Shown: positions 16,312 to 26,305 of the stretch, piece after piece
Position numbering within the stretch: the first letter of the stretch is position 1
Layout: the number at the start of each line of letters is the position of its first letter
Source of the DNA: Planctomycetaceae bacterium
Lineage (GTDB): Bacteria; Planctomycetota; Planctomycetia; Planctomycetales; Planctomycetaceae
Direction: 5' to 3'
Length of the DNA stretch: 57,758 bases
NCBI GenBank assembly: GCA_900299185.1
Contig: OMIV01000221.1
Location: forward strand, 1 to 57,758
Program-made: the position numbers and the translations under genes
Notes under the pieces: model-generated
Databases searched by the model: none
What the model was told of the DNA's origin: nothing
The model's input: only the letters and a program-made list of their open reading frames with translations

Positions 16312-18369
16312 ATGTCGCCTCTGATTTCTGAATGGCTGGAAGCAGACGGACTCGGCGGCTTTGCCTCGGGGACAGTCTCAGGCCGTCGCACGCGGCGCTA
16401 TCACGCGTGGCTGCTAACGGCAACGACTCCACCAACAGGACGCTTGGTGCTGGTGAATGGTGCCGAAGTGCAAGTCGTCACTCCGCAAGGCACCTTCCCA
16501 CTTTCAACGCAGCTCTATGCGCCCGACTGCATCCACCCCGACGGGCAGCGTTTCATTGCAGAGTTCACTCGCGAGCCGTGGCCCACTTGGATCTATCGCT
16601 TGCCGGATGGCACACAAATTACACACGACTTGTTCGTGCCGCATGGATCAACCGGCGTGGTGTTGAGATGGCGCATGGATGCCGGAGCAGCGGACACCAA
16701 GTTGATCGTCAGGCCGCTGATGTCCGGCCGAGACTATCACTGCATGCATCACTCGAACCCAGTTTTTCGCAGTGAATGCGAACGCTCGATCGAGCAGTTC
16801 GCATGGCGACCATACCCCGGCCTACCCGCCATTCAAGCCTTGACCAACGGCAGCTACGAGCATGGTCCGTTGTGGTTCTACAACTTCCGCTATGAGGTCG
16901 AAGCCGAACGAGGGCTGGATTGCGACGAAGATCTGATCTCGCCGGGCGAGCTGAAATGGGACTTGGGCGATACCGATGCCGTCTGTGTTTGGACGACGGA
17001 TGGACCGCACGGGCTGCAGCTTGGTGAAGGCATGACGGTGCGAGATTGGTCGCATCAGTTAGTCGTCGCCGAACGCAAACGCCGCCAGCAACTTGTAAGC
17101 AGTGCAACGTCGGCCAACGTCGTCGCCAGCAGCGAACTGAATTCGTCTGACGGGCAAACCGCAGCCAACGATCATGTGACCGCTGCAACGTACGCCGCGT
17201 TGCTCAGGGCGGCTGATGCTTACATCGTGCAGCGGGGTTCGGGCAAAACGATCATCGCCGGCTATCCCTGGTTTACCGATTGGGGCCGCGACACGTTCAT
17301 CGCGCTGAGAGGTCTCTGCTTAGCAACGGGTCGCCTAGCCGATGCCGAACGCATCCTCGTGGATTGGTCCGGTGCTGTTTCCGAAGGCATGTTGCCCAAT
17401 CGCTTCCCGGACTATGGCAGCCAGCCCGAGTTCAACTCGGTCGACGCATCGTTGTGGTTCATCATCGCGGTGCATGATTTCTTACTCCAGGTGGATGGCT
17501 TGGGAGCAGCAACGAAATCGGACTCGGCACCGGACGAGTATTCGCTCTCGTCCGAGAATCGAGGTCAGCTCATCCACGCCATCGACGCCATTTTGCGAGG
17601 CTATTCTCAGGGCACTCGTTTCGGCATTCGTGCTACGCCGGATGGCCTGCTGCAAGCTGGCGTGCCGGGAGTGCAACTGACTTGGATGGACGCGAAGGTC
17701 GGAGATTGGGTTGTCACTCCGCGCATCGGTAAGCCGGTTGAAATTCAAGCTCTGTGGCTCAACGCGATGCATGCTGGGGCCGAACTCTGTGAGTCTCAGC
17801 CGTGGCATCAGATGCTGGAGGCAGGGACGGCTGCGTTTCGCGAGCAGTTTTGGAATGAAGCCTCGAACTGCTTGTTCGATGTGATCGACGCCGACCATGT
17901 GGCCGGACGTGTCGACGCCAGCATTCGCTCGAATCAATTGCTGGCTGTGGGTGGCTTACCGATTGGGTTGTTAGACGACGAACGAGCGCGGCGCGTGGTC
18001 GATATCGCCGAGTCATTGCTGCTCACGCCGCTTGGAATGCGAACGTTGAATCGGACGGACTCTCACTATCACGCGAAGTTCACGGGCAGCATTCATGCTC
18101 GCGACGGTGCTTATCACCAAGGCACGGTTTGGCCGTGGTTGCTGGGTCCGTTCATCGACGCTTGGTTGCGAATTCGAGGCCGCACGCCGGCCGCCAAAGC
18201 CGAAGCTCGCAAACGCTTCATCGCGCCGATGATCGCGCATCTGGAAGAAGCAGGTCTCGGCCACGTTTCTGAAGTGGCCGACGGGGACGCACCACACACT
18301 CCGCGCGGCTGCCCATTCCAAGCCTGGTCGCTGGGCGAACTGTTGCGAGCCATCGCGTGGTGCGCGTGA
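16312..18369 (+). CDS. Glycogen debranching enzyme, amylo-alpha-1,6-glucosidase type
   Basis: This 685-residue protein has the full two-part layout of the bacterial amylo-1,6-glucosidase (GDE) family. The N-terminal beta domain opens with EWLEADGLGGFASGTVSGRR. The (alpha/alpha)6 barrel of GH133 type carries GYPWFTDWGRDTFIALRGL (about residues 317-335), the WMDAKVGDWVVTPRIGKPVE region, NRTDSHYHAKFTGSIHARDG and HQGTVWPWLLGPFIDAWL. It hydrolyses alpha-1,6 branch points of glycogen or limit dextrins in the cytoplasm. ATG 16312 follows GTTGGAG by nine bases. A second, unrelated debranching enzyme (GlgX) lies at 46708-48762. Confidence 0.95.
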   Translation: MSPLISEWLEADGLGGFASGTVSGRRTRRYHAWLLTATTPPTGRLVLVNGAEVQVVTPQGTFPLSTQLYAPDCIHPDGQRFIAEFTREPWPTWIYRLPDGTQITHDLFVPHGSTGVVLRWRMDAGAADTKLIVRPLMSGRDYHCMHHSNPVFRSECERSIEQFAWRPYPGLPAIQALTNGSYEHGPLWFYNFRYEVEAERGLDCDEDLISPGELKWDLGDTDAVCVWTTDGPHGLQLGEGMTVRDWSHQLVVAERKRRQQLVSSATSANVVASSELNSSDGQTAANDHVTAATYAALLRAADAYIVQRGSGKTIIAGYPWFTDWGRDTFIALRGLCLATGRLADAERILVDWSGAVSEGMLPNRFPDYGSQPEFNSVDASLWFIIAVHDFLLQVDGLGAATKSDSAPDEYSLSSENRGQLIHAIDAILRGYSQGTRFGIRATPDGLLQAGVPGVQLTWMDAKVGDWVVTPRIGKPVEIQALWLNAMHAGAELCESQPWHQMLEAGTAAFREQFWNEASNCLFDVIDADHVAGRVDASIRSNQLLAVGGLPIGLLDDERARRVVDIAESLLLTPLGMRTLNRTDSHYHAKFTGSIHARDGAYHQGTVWPWLLGPFIDAWLRIRGRTPAAKAEARKRFIAPMIAHLEEAGLGHVSEVADGDAPHTPRGCPFQAWSLGELLRAIAWCA

Positions 18370-18486
18370 TCTTGAGAGTGCTGCGAATCAGGTGCAGCAC
18401 TCCATCATGCCTGATGTGGATCAGCGAACGAGACGCCGCTGCTCAGCCGGGTGTCATCGGCATTACAGTGGCCACACAGTGGCTGA

Positions 18487-18843
18487 CTACTCGCTGTCGA
18501 GTTTGCCGAGGAACTGACCGCCGCTGATGAACATGCCGCTGGAGCAAGGACGCGTCCATTCGATCTTCACCAGGTATTTGTACTCGCGCGTGTCGCTAGC
18601 CATTTTGACGGTGACTTCGCCGGGCGAGATGCAGCCTCGATGTAAGAGACCAATACCGAAGCGGCTGATCTCGCGCGTCATCGCCGGGATGGTTGCACCG
18701 CGAGCCGTCACGATCTCGGCAGGCACCGATAGATCGAGCCGTTCGGCAGCTCGTTCATGCTGTGGCTCTGACTTACCGATGTTGTCCAGAACTAGCTTCA
18801 AGTCTTCCAACGTCGGACGGCTCCAGGGATCGACTGTGGACAT
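18487..18843 (-). CDS. PilZ domain protein
   Basis: This 118-residue protein starts at ATG 18843, five bases after GGAGAG. It has a PilZ-type RxxxR (ERAAERLDLSVPAEIV) and, about 25 residues later, TREISRFGIGLLHRG. The latter corresponds to the [D/N]xSxxG motif with Glu in place of Asp/Asn. PilZ domains bind cyclic di-GMP through these two motifs, so binding is plausible but the Glu substitution makes it uncertain. No other domain or transmembrane segment is present, so it would act as a small soluble effector. The gene is convergent with the debranching enzyme. Confidence 0.85.
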   Translation of the reverse strand: MSTVDPWSRPTLEDLKLVLDNIGKSEPQHERAAERLDLSVPAEIVTARGATIPAMTREISRFGIGLLHRGCISPGEVTVKMASDTREYKYLVKIEWTRPCSSGMFISGGQFLGKLDSE

Positions 18844-19051
18844 CGCGGCTCTCCGGCAGTGCGGCAAATGAGGGGAACGAAGTCGAGCCCACTCGTCATT
18901 GACCGAAGCTCAACTGGCACCGCAGTGAGTGCATCGAACTTCGACTTCAATCAGCAAGCCGACTTCGCCATGAAAAAGAAATCGCGAGGCCGCGTATCCA
19001 ATGACACACGCCTCGCGATAACCATAGGTCTCGATTTGCCGAACCGTTCCG

Positions 19052-20797
19052 TCAGCTTCCCATTTCCGGTGAATCACCTACAGCGGTGCCGCTGGTTGTA
19101 GCGATGGCAGCTTTTTTACGAAGAACGACACCTAACCCCAGTGCCGCTCCGACAATCCCTAGCACCGCTATTAATGCGCCGCTTTTCTTGCCCGCAACGG
19201 GCTGAACTTCGTCAGCGTCTGGCCAATCAATCGGAGGAGCAGACTCACGAGCTGACAAGTCGCTGCGTTTCGCACCGTCACCAGCTTCCCCATGAATGCC
19301 AGCCGGAGGGAAGAGCAGCGGGCTGTTCGAAGAGGCTTCGGACTCCGCGACCGGAGACGCTCCGATGCTCAACACCGGATATCGCAACTCGACCGGGTTC
19401 TGATCCTCATGCGACAACTGTCGCACGCGGTTGTTGTCTGCCATGACTTGGCTCGGAGCCTTGTTCGCAGCAGCTCGCGGAGCGATCTCGACTGGCGCGG
19501 GATTCGACCGAGCAGCCAAGTTTGAAGTCGGAACTTCAATGCTTCCCACCGAAGGCAGCGGTTCTTTGCTGGGAACCGTCACCACGGTTTCAGCACTAGC
19601 CGTGCGGAAAGTTTGATTGGCGACATACAGTCGACGATCAGGAACTTGATCGTTCGGAACGATCAGCGGCAGTTCTTCTCGAGCAACCACAACTGGTCGA
19701 GACTCGGTCGCCGCGTTGGATCGACTCCGAGCCAAGTTCGGCGCTGGAGCCACCACTTTGTCACGAGAACGATCCGCCGAAACGGTCAACTGAGACAGCT
19801 TCGTCGGTGCGGGCTTTTCAGTCCGCTCGTCTCCCGTTTCAGCAGCCAATTGGTTTCGCAACAGCGAGGAACTCTTCAGCTCACGACGGCTCTCAGCGAT
19901 GACCTCGCTGGGCTCGCGACTGACATGCTTCTCGACTTCCTGTGGCGACTCGTCTTCGGGATCGAGCAACAGCCGCTTGGCTTTCGCGACGGTTCGTGCT
20001 GGGGGTGTAGGTTCTGCTGCAGCCGGTTCTTCGGCAGTTGCTGACGATCGTCCGAACGATTCGAACTCAGCAGCTTCTGACTGCACCTTGCCTTCGCGCT
20101 CGGAGACGAATCTCTCGAACTCACTGACTCGTTCGCTGCGGGATCGGGTCTCTGTCGCTGGCTCGCGCTCTGGCAAATCCGGCAACAAGCTGCGGTCTAA
20201 GCGAGGAGCCGACTGAGCAACGTCGCGAGCCTTAGCCGCTGGATCGGGCAACTTCGGAGCATCGGCCTTGGCCTTATTGACAATCGCAGCGAAGTCTTCA
20301 TCGAAGCCATCTTCAAACTGATTGCCACCGCTGCTGGCCGCCGTCGAACGGTTCTTCGGTTGAGCTTCCGACGTCTTCGACGAAGTGGGCTTTCGATCGC
20401 GACCAAACTCTTCGAAGTCATTGCTCGTGACCTTGGCTGTGCCAGGGCGATCGGCAATCGAAGGAGCCAATTGAGGTGCCGAGCGATCGACCGCAGGCGT
20501 CCGCGACTTATCAACGGTCGCCGGGGAATTCGCAGAGTTCGTCGGGGGAATGACGAAGGGGTCTTCGTTCTTTAAGTGCGAACGGACGGAACTTGTCGCC
20601 GCGCCAGCCGGGCCTTTGGTGGGCTCATCGACCGTCTTCATCTTGCCGTCTGGTTCGTCAGATTTCTTGAACCAGCTCTTTGGGTTGAGTCGCGAGAACA
20701 GAGGTTTGCGACTTTCGGCTCGCACCGTCATGAGCGGAGCACAAGTCAGGGCCAAGGCCGTAACACAAACAGTGAGTCGAAGTGAAAGACGTTTCAT
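19052..20797 (-). CDS. Exported low-complexity protein with C-terminal membrane helix
   Basis: This is a 581-residue protein with a signal peptide (RLSLRLTVCVTALALTCAPL then MTVRAES). A long disordered middle is rich in Ser, Pro, Ala, Arg and Glu. Near the C-terminus there is one transmembrane helix (ALIAVLGIVGAALGLGVVL) followed by RKKAA. The topology predicts a long periplasmic/paryphoplasmic tail anchored at its C-terminus. I recognise no family. The short positively charged region after the signal (KPLFSRLNPKSWFKK) recurs in style in other planctomycete hypothetical proteins. AGAG lies about six bases before the ATG. It may be a scaffold or envelope-spanning linker, which is speculation. 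Confidence 0.85.
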   Translation of the reverse strand: MKRLSLRLTVCVTALALTCAPLMTVRAESRKPLFSRLNPKSWFKKSDEPDGKMKTVDEPTKGPAGAATSSVRSHLKNEDPFVIPPTNSANSPATVDKSRTPAVDRSAPQLAPSIADRPGTAKVTSNDFEEFGRDRKPTSSKTSEAQPKNRSTAASSGGNQFEDGFDEDFAAIVNKAKADAPKLPDPAAKARDVAQSAPRLDRSLLPDLPEREPATETRSRSERVSEFERFVSEREGKVQSEAAEFESFGRSSATAEEPAAAEPTPPARTVAKAKRLLLDPEDESPQEVEKHVSREPSEVIAESRRELKSSSLLRNQLAAETGDERTEKPAPTKLSQLTVSADRSRDKVVAPAPNLARSRSNAATESRPVVVAREELPLIVPNDQVPDRRLYVANQTFRTASAETVVTVPSKEPLPSVGSIEVPTSNLAARSNPAPVEIAPRAAANKAPSQVMADNNRVRQLSHEDQNPVELRYPVLSIGASPVAESEASSNSPLLFPPAGIHGEAGDGAKRSDLSARESAPPIDWPDADEVQPVAGKKSGALIAVLGIVGAALGLGVVLRKKAAIATTSGTAVGDSPEMGS

Positions 20798-21406
20798 AGG
20801 TTTCTCTACCTAAGCCAGCCGTGGCATTCGCATCTTCACAACTCCGGCGATCCATCGCCGTCTTTCAGCGTCGTGAAGTGGTTTGCCAAATCGTGCTGTA
20901 CTCAGGGAATCGGCAGCTCTGCTTGTCGGGCCTTAGCCAGTTTTTCCCAGTCTATCCGTGCTTCCCGAAGCTCCGACTCTTCCGTTGTTACGGCCCTTAC
21001 CGATCCCAAAGGCTGCGGAAGCTGTAGCGGTCTCAGAAAGTCTGCCACTTCAGCGCCGAAAGTGGCCACCACCCAGCTCGTTCGCTGAGCCTTCGAGCCT
21101 GCTGAATTACCCTTGTTTTAAGCCAGAAACAGCGACTCTCTCGGATCATCATTCTCGTCACGATGCAGCCGGGACAACCGCTCGAATGACGGTCGCCTGC
21201 GCGAACGCGAGAAGATCAGGCAGACTTGGAAGACCAGGGAAAGTTTGCCAATCACGGAGACGCTACCGATCGACTGCGGTTCTATCAGCCATGCCACTTA
21301 TGCCGGTCGATACTGATGAAACGATTGTTTGCGTTATCGGGGCTCGCCGAGTTTTGCACAGGCAAACCGCAGCTCTTTAATCAGGCACAAGCTCAGGGAA
21401 GAGAAC
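20798..21406. other. Long intergenic region upstream of the giant RTX gene
   Basis: About 600 bases between divergent genes with no convincing gene. The last 160 bases form the leader of the RTX gene. They contain GCACAGGCAAACCGC and GGAGACGCTACCG, which superficially recall cyclic-di-GMP riboswitch words but are in the wrong order and spacing. No terminator or clear promoter box is recognised. Confidence 0.4.
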
Positions 21407-24400
21407 ATGCCGAAGGTTTCGTGGCTCGATCGGATTCGTCAGCAGCTCGGTCAACCTCGACGCAAGACTGCATCGCGACGACGACCTCTGATCGAGAGTC
21501 TTGAGCACCGAGAGTTGCTCTCCGTCAGTTCGCTGATTGTGAACAATCAACTGCGAATCGTGGCGGATGGTGACGAAGCCATCGCCGTGCAAGTTGACCC
21601 ATCGGGCAACGGTCGCGTCCAAGTGCTTATTGATGGCACGGCGGTCTCGACTCTGGCACCCTTAGCAGCCAGCCAACTGCGCGGGATCTCCATCATTGCC
21701 GGGCAAGGCGACAACCTGATCGACTTGAATGCGATCACATCCGCCGATTTCTCCTATGCCGATGCCGATACGGGGCTGGGGCTGCAGATTCAAGTCGATG
21801 CCGGGAATGGCAACGACACTCTCTTTGGCAGCCAAGACTTCGAAGATTCATTAATGGGTGGTGATGGCGACGACCTCATCAACGTGACCCCCACAAACAC
21901 GATTACGGCCGGGCAAGTGATCGATGGCGGCGATGGCAACGACACCATCACCGGTGGCGATGGCGATGACAGCATCACCGGCGGCGACGGCTTCGACAGC
22001 ATCACCGGCGGCGCAGGCAACGACAGCATTCAAGCCGGTGACGGCAACGACTCGGTCTTTGGCAGTGGCGGTGACGACGAGATTCACGGCAACCAAGGTG
22101 AAGACGCGATCAACGGCGGCCAAGGCAATGACACCATTTTTGGCGAGTCCGGTAACGACAGTCTGGTGGGTGATGCCGGAGACGATTCCTTACTCGGTGG
22201 CGCCGGAGCTGATGACATCGCGGGCGACTTAGGCACGGCCGCAACTCCAGGCAACGACACAGCGTTAGGCGGTAGCGGTAACGATCTCATCCGAGGTAAC
22301 GGCGGTGCCGACCTATTGGTCGGTGGCGACGGTGATGACGACGTGGGTGTCACTCAAGCGACACTCTCGATCAGCGACGTCACGATCACAGAAGGCAACG
22401 CGGGCGACATCGTTCAAGCCAACTTCATCGTCACGTTGTCTTATGAACTGGCCGTTCCTGTCACAGTTGATGCGACTCTCGAATCAATCACCGCGTCGCT
22501 GGGGACCGACGTAACCGGCCTCACGCGCACTCTGACCTTTGAACCGGGCACGACGTCGCAACTGGTCACCGTTCCAATCATCTCTGATAGCACTCAGGAA
22601 CGGACCGAAACTTTCCGAGTGCGACTCTCGAACGCTGTCGGCGCGGCGATCTCGGACAACGAAGGCATCGGAACGATCACTGACGATGACGCGCCGCCGC
22701 CGAGTGCTTTCACGATCGACGTCCAGTTCTCGTCTGGCCTCACGCCATCCCAACAAGCCACGTTTTCGCAGGCCGCTCAGCGCATTCAAGCCTTCATCAT
22801 CGGCGACGTACCTGACATCACGGTACCAGGCTTTGGTTTGATCGACGATGTGGTCATTGATGCCAGCGGCGTTTCAATTGACGGAGTGAACGGCATCCTT
22901 GGTCAAGCAGGCCCGACTGGTCAGCGTCCTGGATCTTTCATTCCATATGCTGGAGTCATGCAATTCGATACAGCCGACTTGGCATCGTTGGAAGCAGCCG
23001 GCGAACTGTTAGACGTGATCACTCACGAGATGATGCACGTGCTGGGCTTCGGCACAATCTTGACCGATCTGGGATTGCTCGTCGGCGCAGGCTCTGTCGC
23101 TCCGACTTACATCGGCTCTCAAGCGACTGCGGCATACAACACGCGCTTCAACGCGACAGGCACCAGTGTGCCTGTGGAAGGGAGTGCCGCTGGTCCAGGT
23201 TCGGCGGACGGTCACTGGCGTGAGAGTGTCTTCGACAACGAGTTGATGACTCCGTTCTACAACTCTGGCCAAGTAAACCCGATTAGCCGAGTCACGGTCG
23301 CGCAGTTCGCAGACCTGGGGTATCAAGTCAATCTCGGTGCGGCAGAGCCCTATCTGGTTGCTAACTCGTCAGCACGATCGTCCGCGCGTTCCACTGCCGT
23401 GCAACGTCCGATGGGCCGAATTCTGGCGATGACTGACCACAAGACAGTCGGGCTCCCTCGGAATGTGGAAGACGTACTTCCCATCTCGTTCTGGCATCGA
23501 ACGAATTCGACTTCGAACTCAGCCGCGGTCGTGCAATCCAACTCTCGCACGAGTGAAAAAGAAAAAGCTCGCGCAGCTGAAACTGACACGAGCCTGACCA
23601 ACGTCGTCAACACGATCACGTTCGACGAACTGCCTCAGCAGCCGATTAATGGCCTGACCGTAGAAGGTGCGACCTTCACTTACACGATCAACGGTGTGGC
23701 GAGTTCAAATGCCACGTTTAACACTCCTGGTGCCAACGGCTTTGCTTACATCAGCGGTGGAGTGTCCTTGGGAGACACGAGCGGTGTGTTGACCGTGGAC
23801 TTCGCTAACCCTGTTTCCAACATCAGCTTTGGCGTCGCTCGGTCAGGAGTTGTCCCGGTCAACAATGGGTTCAGCGTCGAACTTTTCGACGCGGGATTGA
23901 ATTCGTTGGGTGTGACAACGGTTCCCATGGCACAGGTCATTAGCCCCAACATCGAAGGTCTCTACACGTCGACCGCGTCTGGCATCAGCCGCATGCGAAT
24001 CGACTTCTCGGTCGCGAACTCTGCGGTCGCTGGTACTCAGTTCGCGCTTGATAATCTCGTGACCGACGACAGTCCGACAGTCGCGCCTGTTGTAGGAAAT
24101 GCGACAGTCATTGGTGGTAACGGCAACGACACGCTGTCGGGAGGCGATCAGGCGGACTTGCTCATCGGCAATGCGGGCGACGATCTGATGGCCAGCGGCG
24201 GCGGTGATGACATCCTGCAAGGCGGCGCGGGCAGCGACACAGGCTTTGGTGGTGATGGCAACGACTCGCTGTATGGCCAAGGCAACCGAGACGCTTTGCT
24301 GGGCGGAGCGGGGAATGATCTCATTGACGGTGGTGACAGCGCCGACCTGCTCTACGGCGACGATCTGCTCAACATCCTCTCTGGCAACGACACGCTGATT

Positions 24401-25705
24401 GGTGGAGCCAGCGACGACACGGCCTTCGGCGGAAATGGAGCAGACCTGCTTTACGGCGGCGCGGGGCGTGACTCGCTCAATGGGCAAGCAGGAAACGACA
24501 CGCTCTATGGCCAAGCTGGCAACGACACACTGATCGGTGAAGCTGGCGACGACACCGTTCAATGGCGAGGAGATGGCAACGATTCGATTGATGTCGGAGA
24601 TGGCCAGGATGGCGTCTCATATCGCGGTACTACTGCCGCAGACACGGTGGCGATCGGCCAATCGGGCAGCAGCCTCACTCTGACTTCGAACGGCGCGACG
24701 ATGACGATCGCTGGCAAGAGCGAGCAGGTCTCCAGTCCCGTGGAAGCCATCGTGTTTGACATGCTGGGTGGCGACGACTTCGTGCAAATCAACGACATCA
24801 ACAACGTCGGCGTGACCAGCGTCATCATCAATGGTGGCAATGGAAACGACGTGATTTCTGGCAAGGGCAAGCTGCTGGGCGACGTGCGATTGGTCGTCAA
24901 TGGCGATGATGGTGATGACCGCATCAATGGCACGAACGGAGCGGAAGAAATCAACGGTGGACTGGGCAACGACCTCGTCAATGCCGGGGACGGAGCGGAC
25001 ATCATCAATGGCAACGCTGGGGACGATACGCTCAACGGTGGCGCTGGAGATGACTCGCTCATCGGCGATCTGGGAGCGGACGCCATCTCGGGCGGAGATG
25101 GACTCGACACGCTCAGTGGTGGTGATGGGGCCGACGTGCTGAGCGGCGATAACGGAGACGATGTAGCCAGTGGCGGCGCGGATGACGATGCCATCACCGG
25201 CGGTCTCGGGAACGACTTACTCCTGGGTGAAAACGGCCAAGACGCCATCAGTGGTGGCGGCGGCAACGATACCTTGGACGGTGGTCGCAATAACGACACG
25301 CTCAGTGGCAACTCGGGCAACGACAAGATCCGAGGCGATCATGGCGATGATCTGATCGCGGGTGGCGATGGTGATGACACCATCGACGGTGGCGATGGCG
25401 CTGACTCGATCAACGGCGGTGAAGGTGCGGACGCAATCCTGGCTGGAGACGGTGACGACTCAGTCCAGGGAGGTAATGGTTCTGACACCATCGTCGGCGG
25501 CGACGGTAACGACACGCTACTAGGTGGTGGTGGTGCCGACATCCTTCTGGGTGAGGACGGTGATGATATCGTCAATGGCAACGGTGCCACGGACATCATC
25601 AGCGGCGGCGAAGGGACCGACATCATCAACGATGCCACCGCAGTCATTGACGAGAACTTCGTGCTAACAGCGGCTTTGCTCACAAAGCTGGATGCGAGCA
25701 ACTAG
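21407..25705 (+). CDS. Giant RTX / Calx-beta / leishmanolysin-like exported protein
   Basis: This 1432-residue protein starts at ATG 21407, just after AGGGAAGAGA. The N-terminus carries the planctomycete export motif RRRPLIESLEHRELLSV. In order it has a first RTX block of GGxGxDxxx nonapeptides (about residues 145-315) and one Calx-beta domain (316-430, ending TITDDD). Next is a leishmanolysin-like metalloprotease region (435-645) with HEMMHVLGFG starting at His 540 and the distal GHWRESVFDNELMTP typical of that family. After a Ser-rich linker comes a beta-sandwich (733-892), then a second long RTX block (895-1412), and a tail ending VLTAALLTKLDASN. The RTX blocks should bind calcium. It is a candidate secreted or cell-surface protease/adhesin. 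No type I secretion genes are nearby. Confidence 0.93.
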   Translation: MPKVSWLDRIRQQLGQPRRKTASRRRPLIESLEHRELLSVSSLIVNNQLRIVADGDEAIAVQVDPSGNGRVQVLIDGTAVSTLAPLAASQLRGISIIAGQGDNLIDLNAITSADFSYADADTGLGLQIQVDAGNGNDTLFGSQDFEDSLMGGDGDDLINVTPTNTITAGQVIDGGDGNDTITGGDGDDSITGGDGFDSITGGAGNDSIQAGDGNDSVFGSGGDDEIHGNQGEDAINGGQGNDTIFGESGNDSLVGDAGDDSLLGGAGADDIAGDLGTAATPGNDTALGGSGNDLIRGNGGADLLVGGDGDDDVGVTQATLSISDVTITEGNAGDIVQANFIVTLSYELAVPVTVDATLESITASLGTDVTGLTRTLTFEPGTTSQLVTVPIISDSTQERTETFRVRLSNAVGAAISDNEGIGTITDDDAPPPSAFTIDVQFSSGLTPSQQATFSQAAQRIQAFIIGDVPDITVPGFGLIDDVVIDASGVSIDGVNGILGQAGPTGQRPGSFIPYAGVMQFDTADLASLEAAGELLDVITHEMMHVLGFGTILTDLGLLVGAGSVAPTYIGSQATAAYNTRFNATGTSVPVEGSAAGPGSADGHWRESVFDNELMTPFYNSGQVNPISRVTVAQFADLGYQVNLGAAEPYLVANSSARSSARSTAVQRPMGRILAMTDHKTVGLPRNVEDVLPISFWHRTNSTSNSAAVVQSNSRTSEKEKARAAETDTSLTNVVNTITFDELPQQPINGLTVEGATFTYTINGVASSNATFNTPGANGFAYISGGVSLGDTSGVLTVDFANPVSNISFGVARSGVVPVNNGFSVELFDAGLNSLGVTTVPMAQVISPNIEGLYTSTASGISRMRIDFSVANSAVAGTQFALDNLVTDDSPTVAPVVGNATVIGGNGNDTLSGGDQADLLIGNAGDDLMASGGGDDILQGGAGSDTGFGGDGNDSLYGQGNRDALLGGAGNDLIDGGDSADLLYGDDLLNILSGNDTLIGGASDDTAFGGNGADLLYGGAGRDSLNGQAGNDTLYGQAGNDTLIGEAGDDTVQWRGDGNDSIDVGDGQDGVSYRGTTAADTVAIGQSGSSLTLTSNGATMTIAGKSEQVSSPVEAIVFDMLGGDDFVQINDINNVGVTSVIINGGNGNDVISGKGKLLGDVRLVVNGDDGDDRINGTNGAEEINGGLGNDLVNAGDGADIINGNAGDDTLNGGAGDDSLIGDLGADAISGGDGLDTLSGGDGADVLSGDNGDDVASGGADDDAITGGLGNDLLLGENGQDAISGGGGNDTLDGGRNNDTLSGNSGNDKIRGDHGDDLIAGGDGDDTIDGGDGADSINGGEGADAILAGDGDDSVQGGNGSDTIVGGDGNDTLLGGGGADILLGEDGDDIVNGNGATDIISGGEGTDIINDATAVIDENFVLTAALLTKLDASN

Positions 25706-25735
25706 TGCATCTTCAAGCCTTGAACTTCGGATTCA

Positions 25736-25787
25736 GCGAGTCGCAGAACGACTCGCCGACACTTAGCTCAGTTGCTCTGCGACAGAG
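25736..25787 (+). repeat. 50-bp double-hairpin dispersed repeat, copy B (degenerate)
   Basis: GCGAGTCGCAGAACGACTCG is followed by a spacer with two extra bases and then CAGTTGCTCTGCGACAGAG. Most changes from copy A keep partial pairing. The upstream flank TTGAACTTCGGATTCA matches that of copy A (TTGAACTTCGCATTGA) at most positions. This shows that the mobile or ancestral unit is longer than the 50-base core. Confidence 0.8.
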
Positions 25788-25930
25788 ATGAGCACCCCGA
25801 ATTCTCAACCTTGAAGACACACTAACTCGACCATCGCTGGCGGTACTTCTCGACGGCAGCAACGACTTCGACTCACCACAACTCTGTGGCCATAGGCCAA
25901 CCATCCTCTGTGAGTCGAAGTCGAATTCCT

Positions 25931-26027
25931 ATCTGTGTTTGCTCGGTATCGATCTGTGGCCCATCCAAATACTTGGCAGAAAACGATTGAGTTAAAGCCA
26001 CGCATGGGACACAGATCAAACACGGAT
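25931..26027. repeat. Inverted repeat of ATCTGTGTTTG / CACAGATCAAACAC type
   Basis: ATCTGTGTTTG (25931-25941) and GATCTGTGGCCCAT (25951-25964) are mirrored by ATGGGACACAGATCAAACAC, continuing to 26027. The words belong to a class of short repeats scattered through many bacterial intergenic regions. It appears once in this window. Confidence 0.6.
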
Positions 26028-26305
26028 GAATCAAGAGGCTGCGTTCTCCGTCCAGATCTCTACGGCTGATGGCTTCTTCCGGTCCTTCTTATCCGGCCAC
26101 TCGCTGCCTACAGCCCGCCAATCGCATTAACTATCGTCTGCGACGTCCTGCCTTCGAAGTTGCAGTCGTCATCTGGCGAACAACCTCACTCACCCACCGA
26201 CCGCAGGTCTTCTTGAATCGTGACCAACACGCTCGATGTTCCAGTCGGCTTTACACGTTGGTTGCCAGGTCCGTTTTACTTCACACGCACAGAGGGAGTT
26301 TCAGC

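Larger units (their letters stand above)
25706..26305. other. Intergenic region carrying two different dispersed repeats
   Basis: About 600 bases between two plus-strand genes. It holds a degenerate copy of the 50-bp double-hairpin element (25736-25787) and an unrelated inverted repeat of ATCTGTG type (25931-26027). The in-frame extension of the oxidoreductase gene back to 26069 has no ribosome site and no family similarity, so it is not coding. Confidence 0.55.

Noticed and set aside
21181..21406. Cyclic-di-GMP riboswitch-like words in the RTX leader
   Set aside because: The AGGCAAACC and GACGC words occur, but in the wrong order and spacing for the GEMM-I fold, and no flanking stems are evident.
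24559..25326. Minus-strand open frame opposite the RTX repeats
   Set aside because: It reads as low-complexity Ser/Pro/Leu sequence produced by the repeats of the plus-strand gene, without a start signal or domain.
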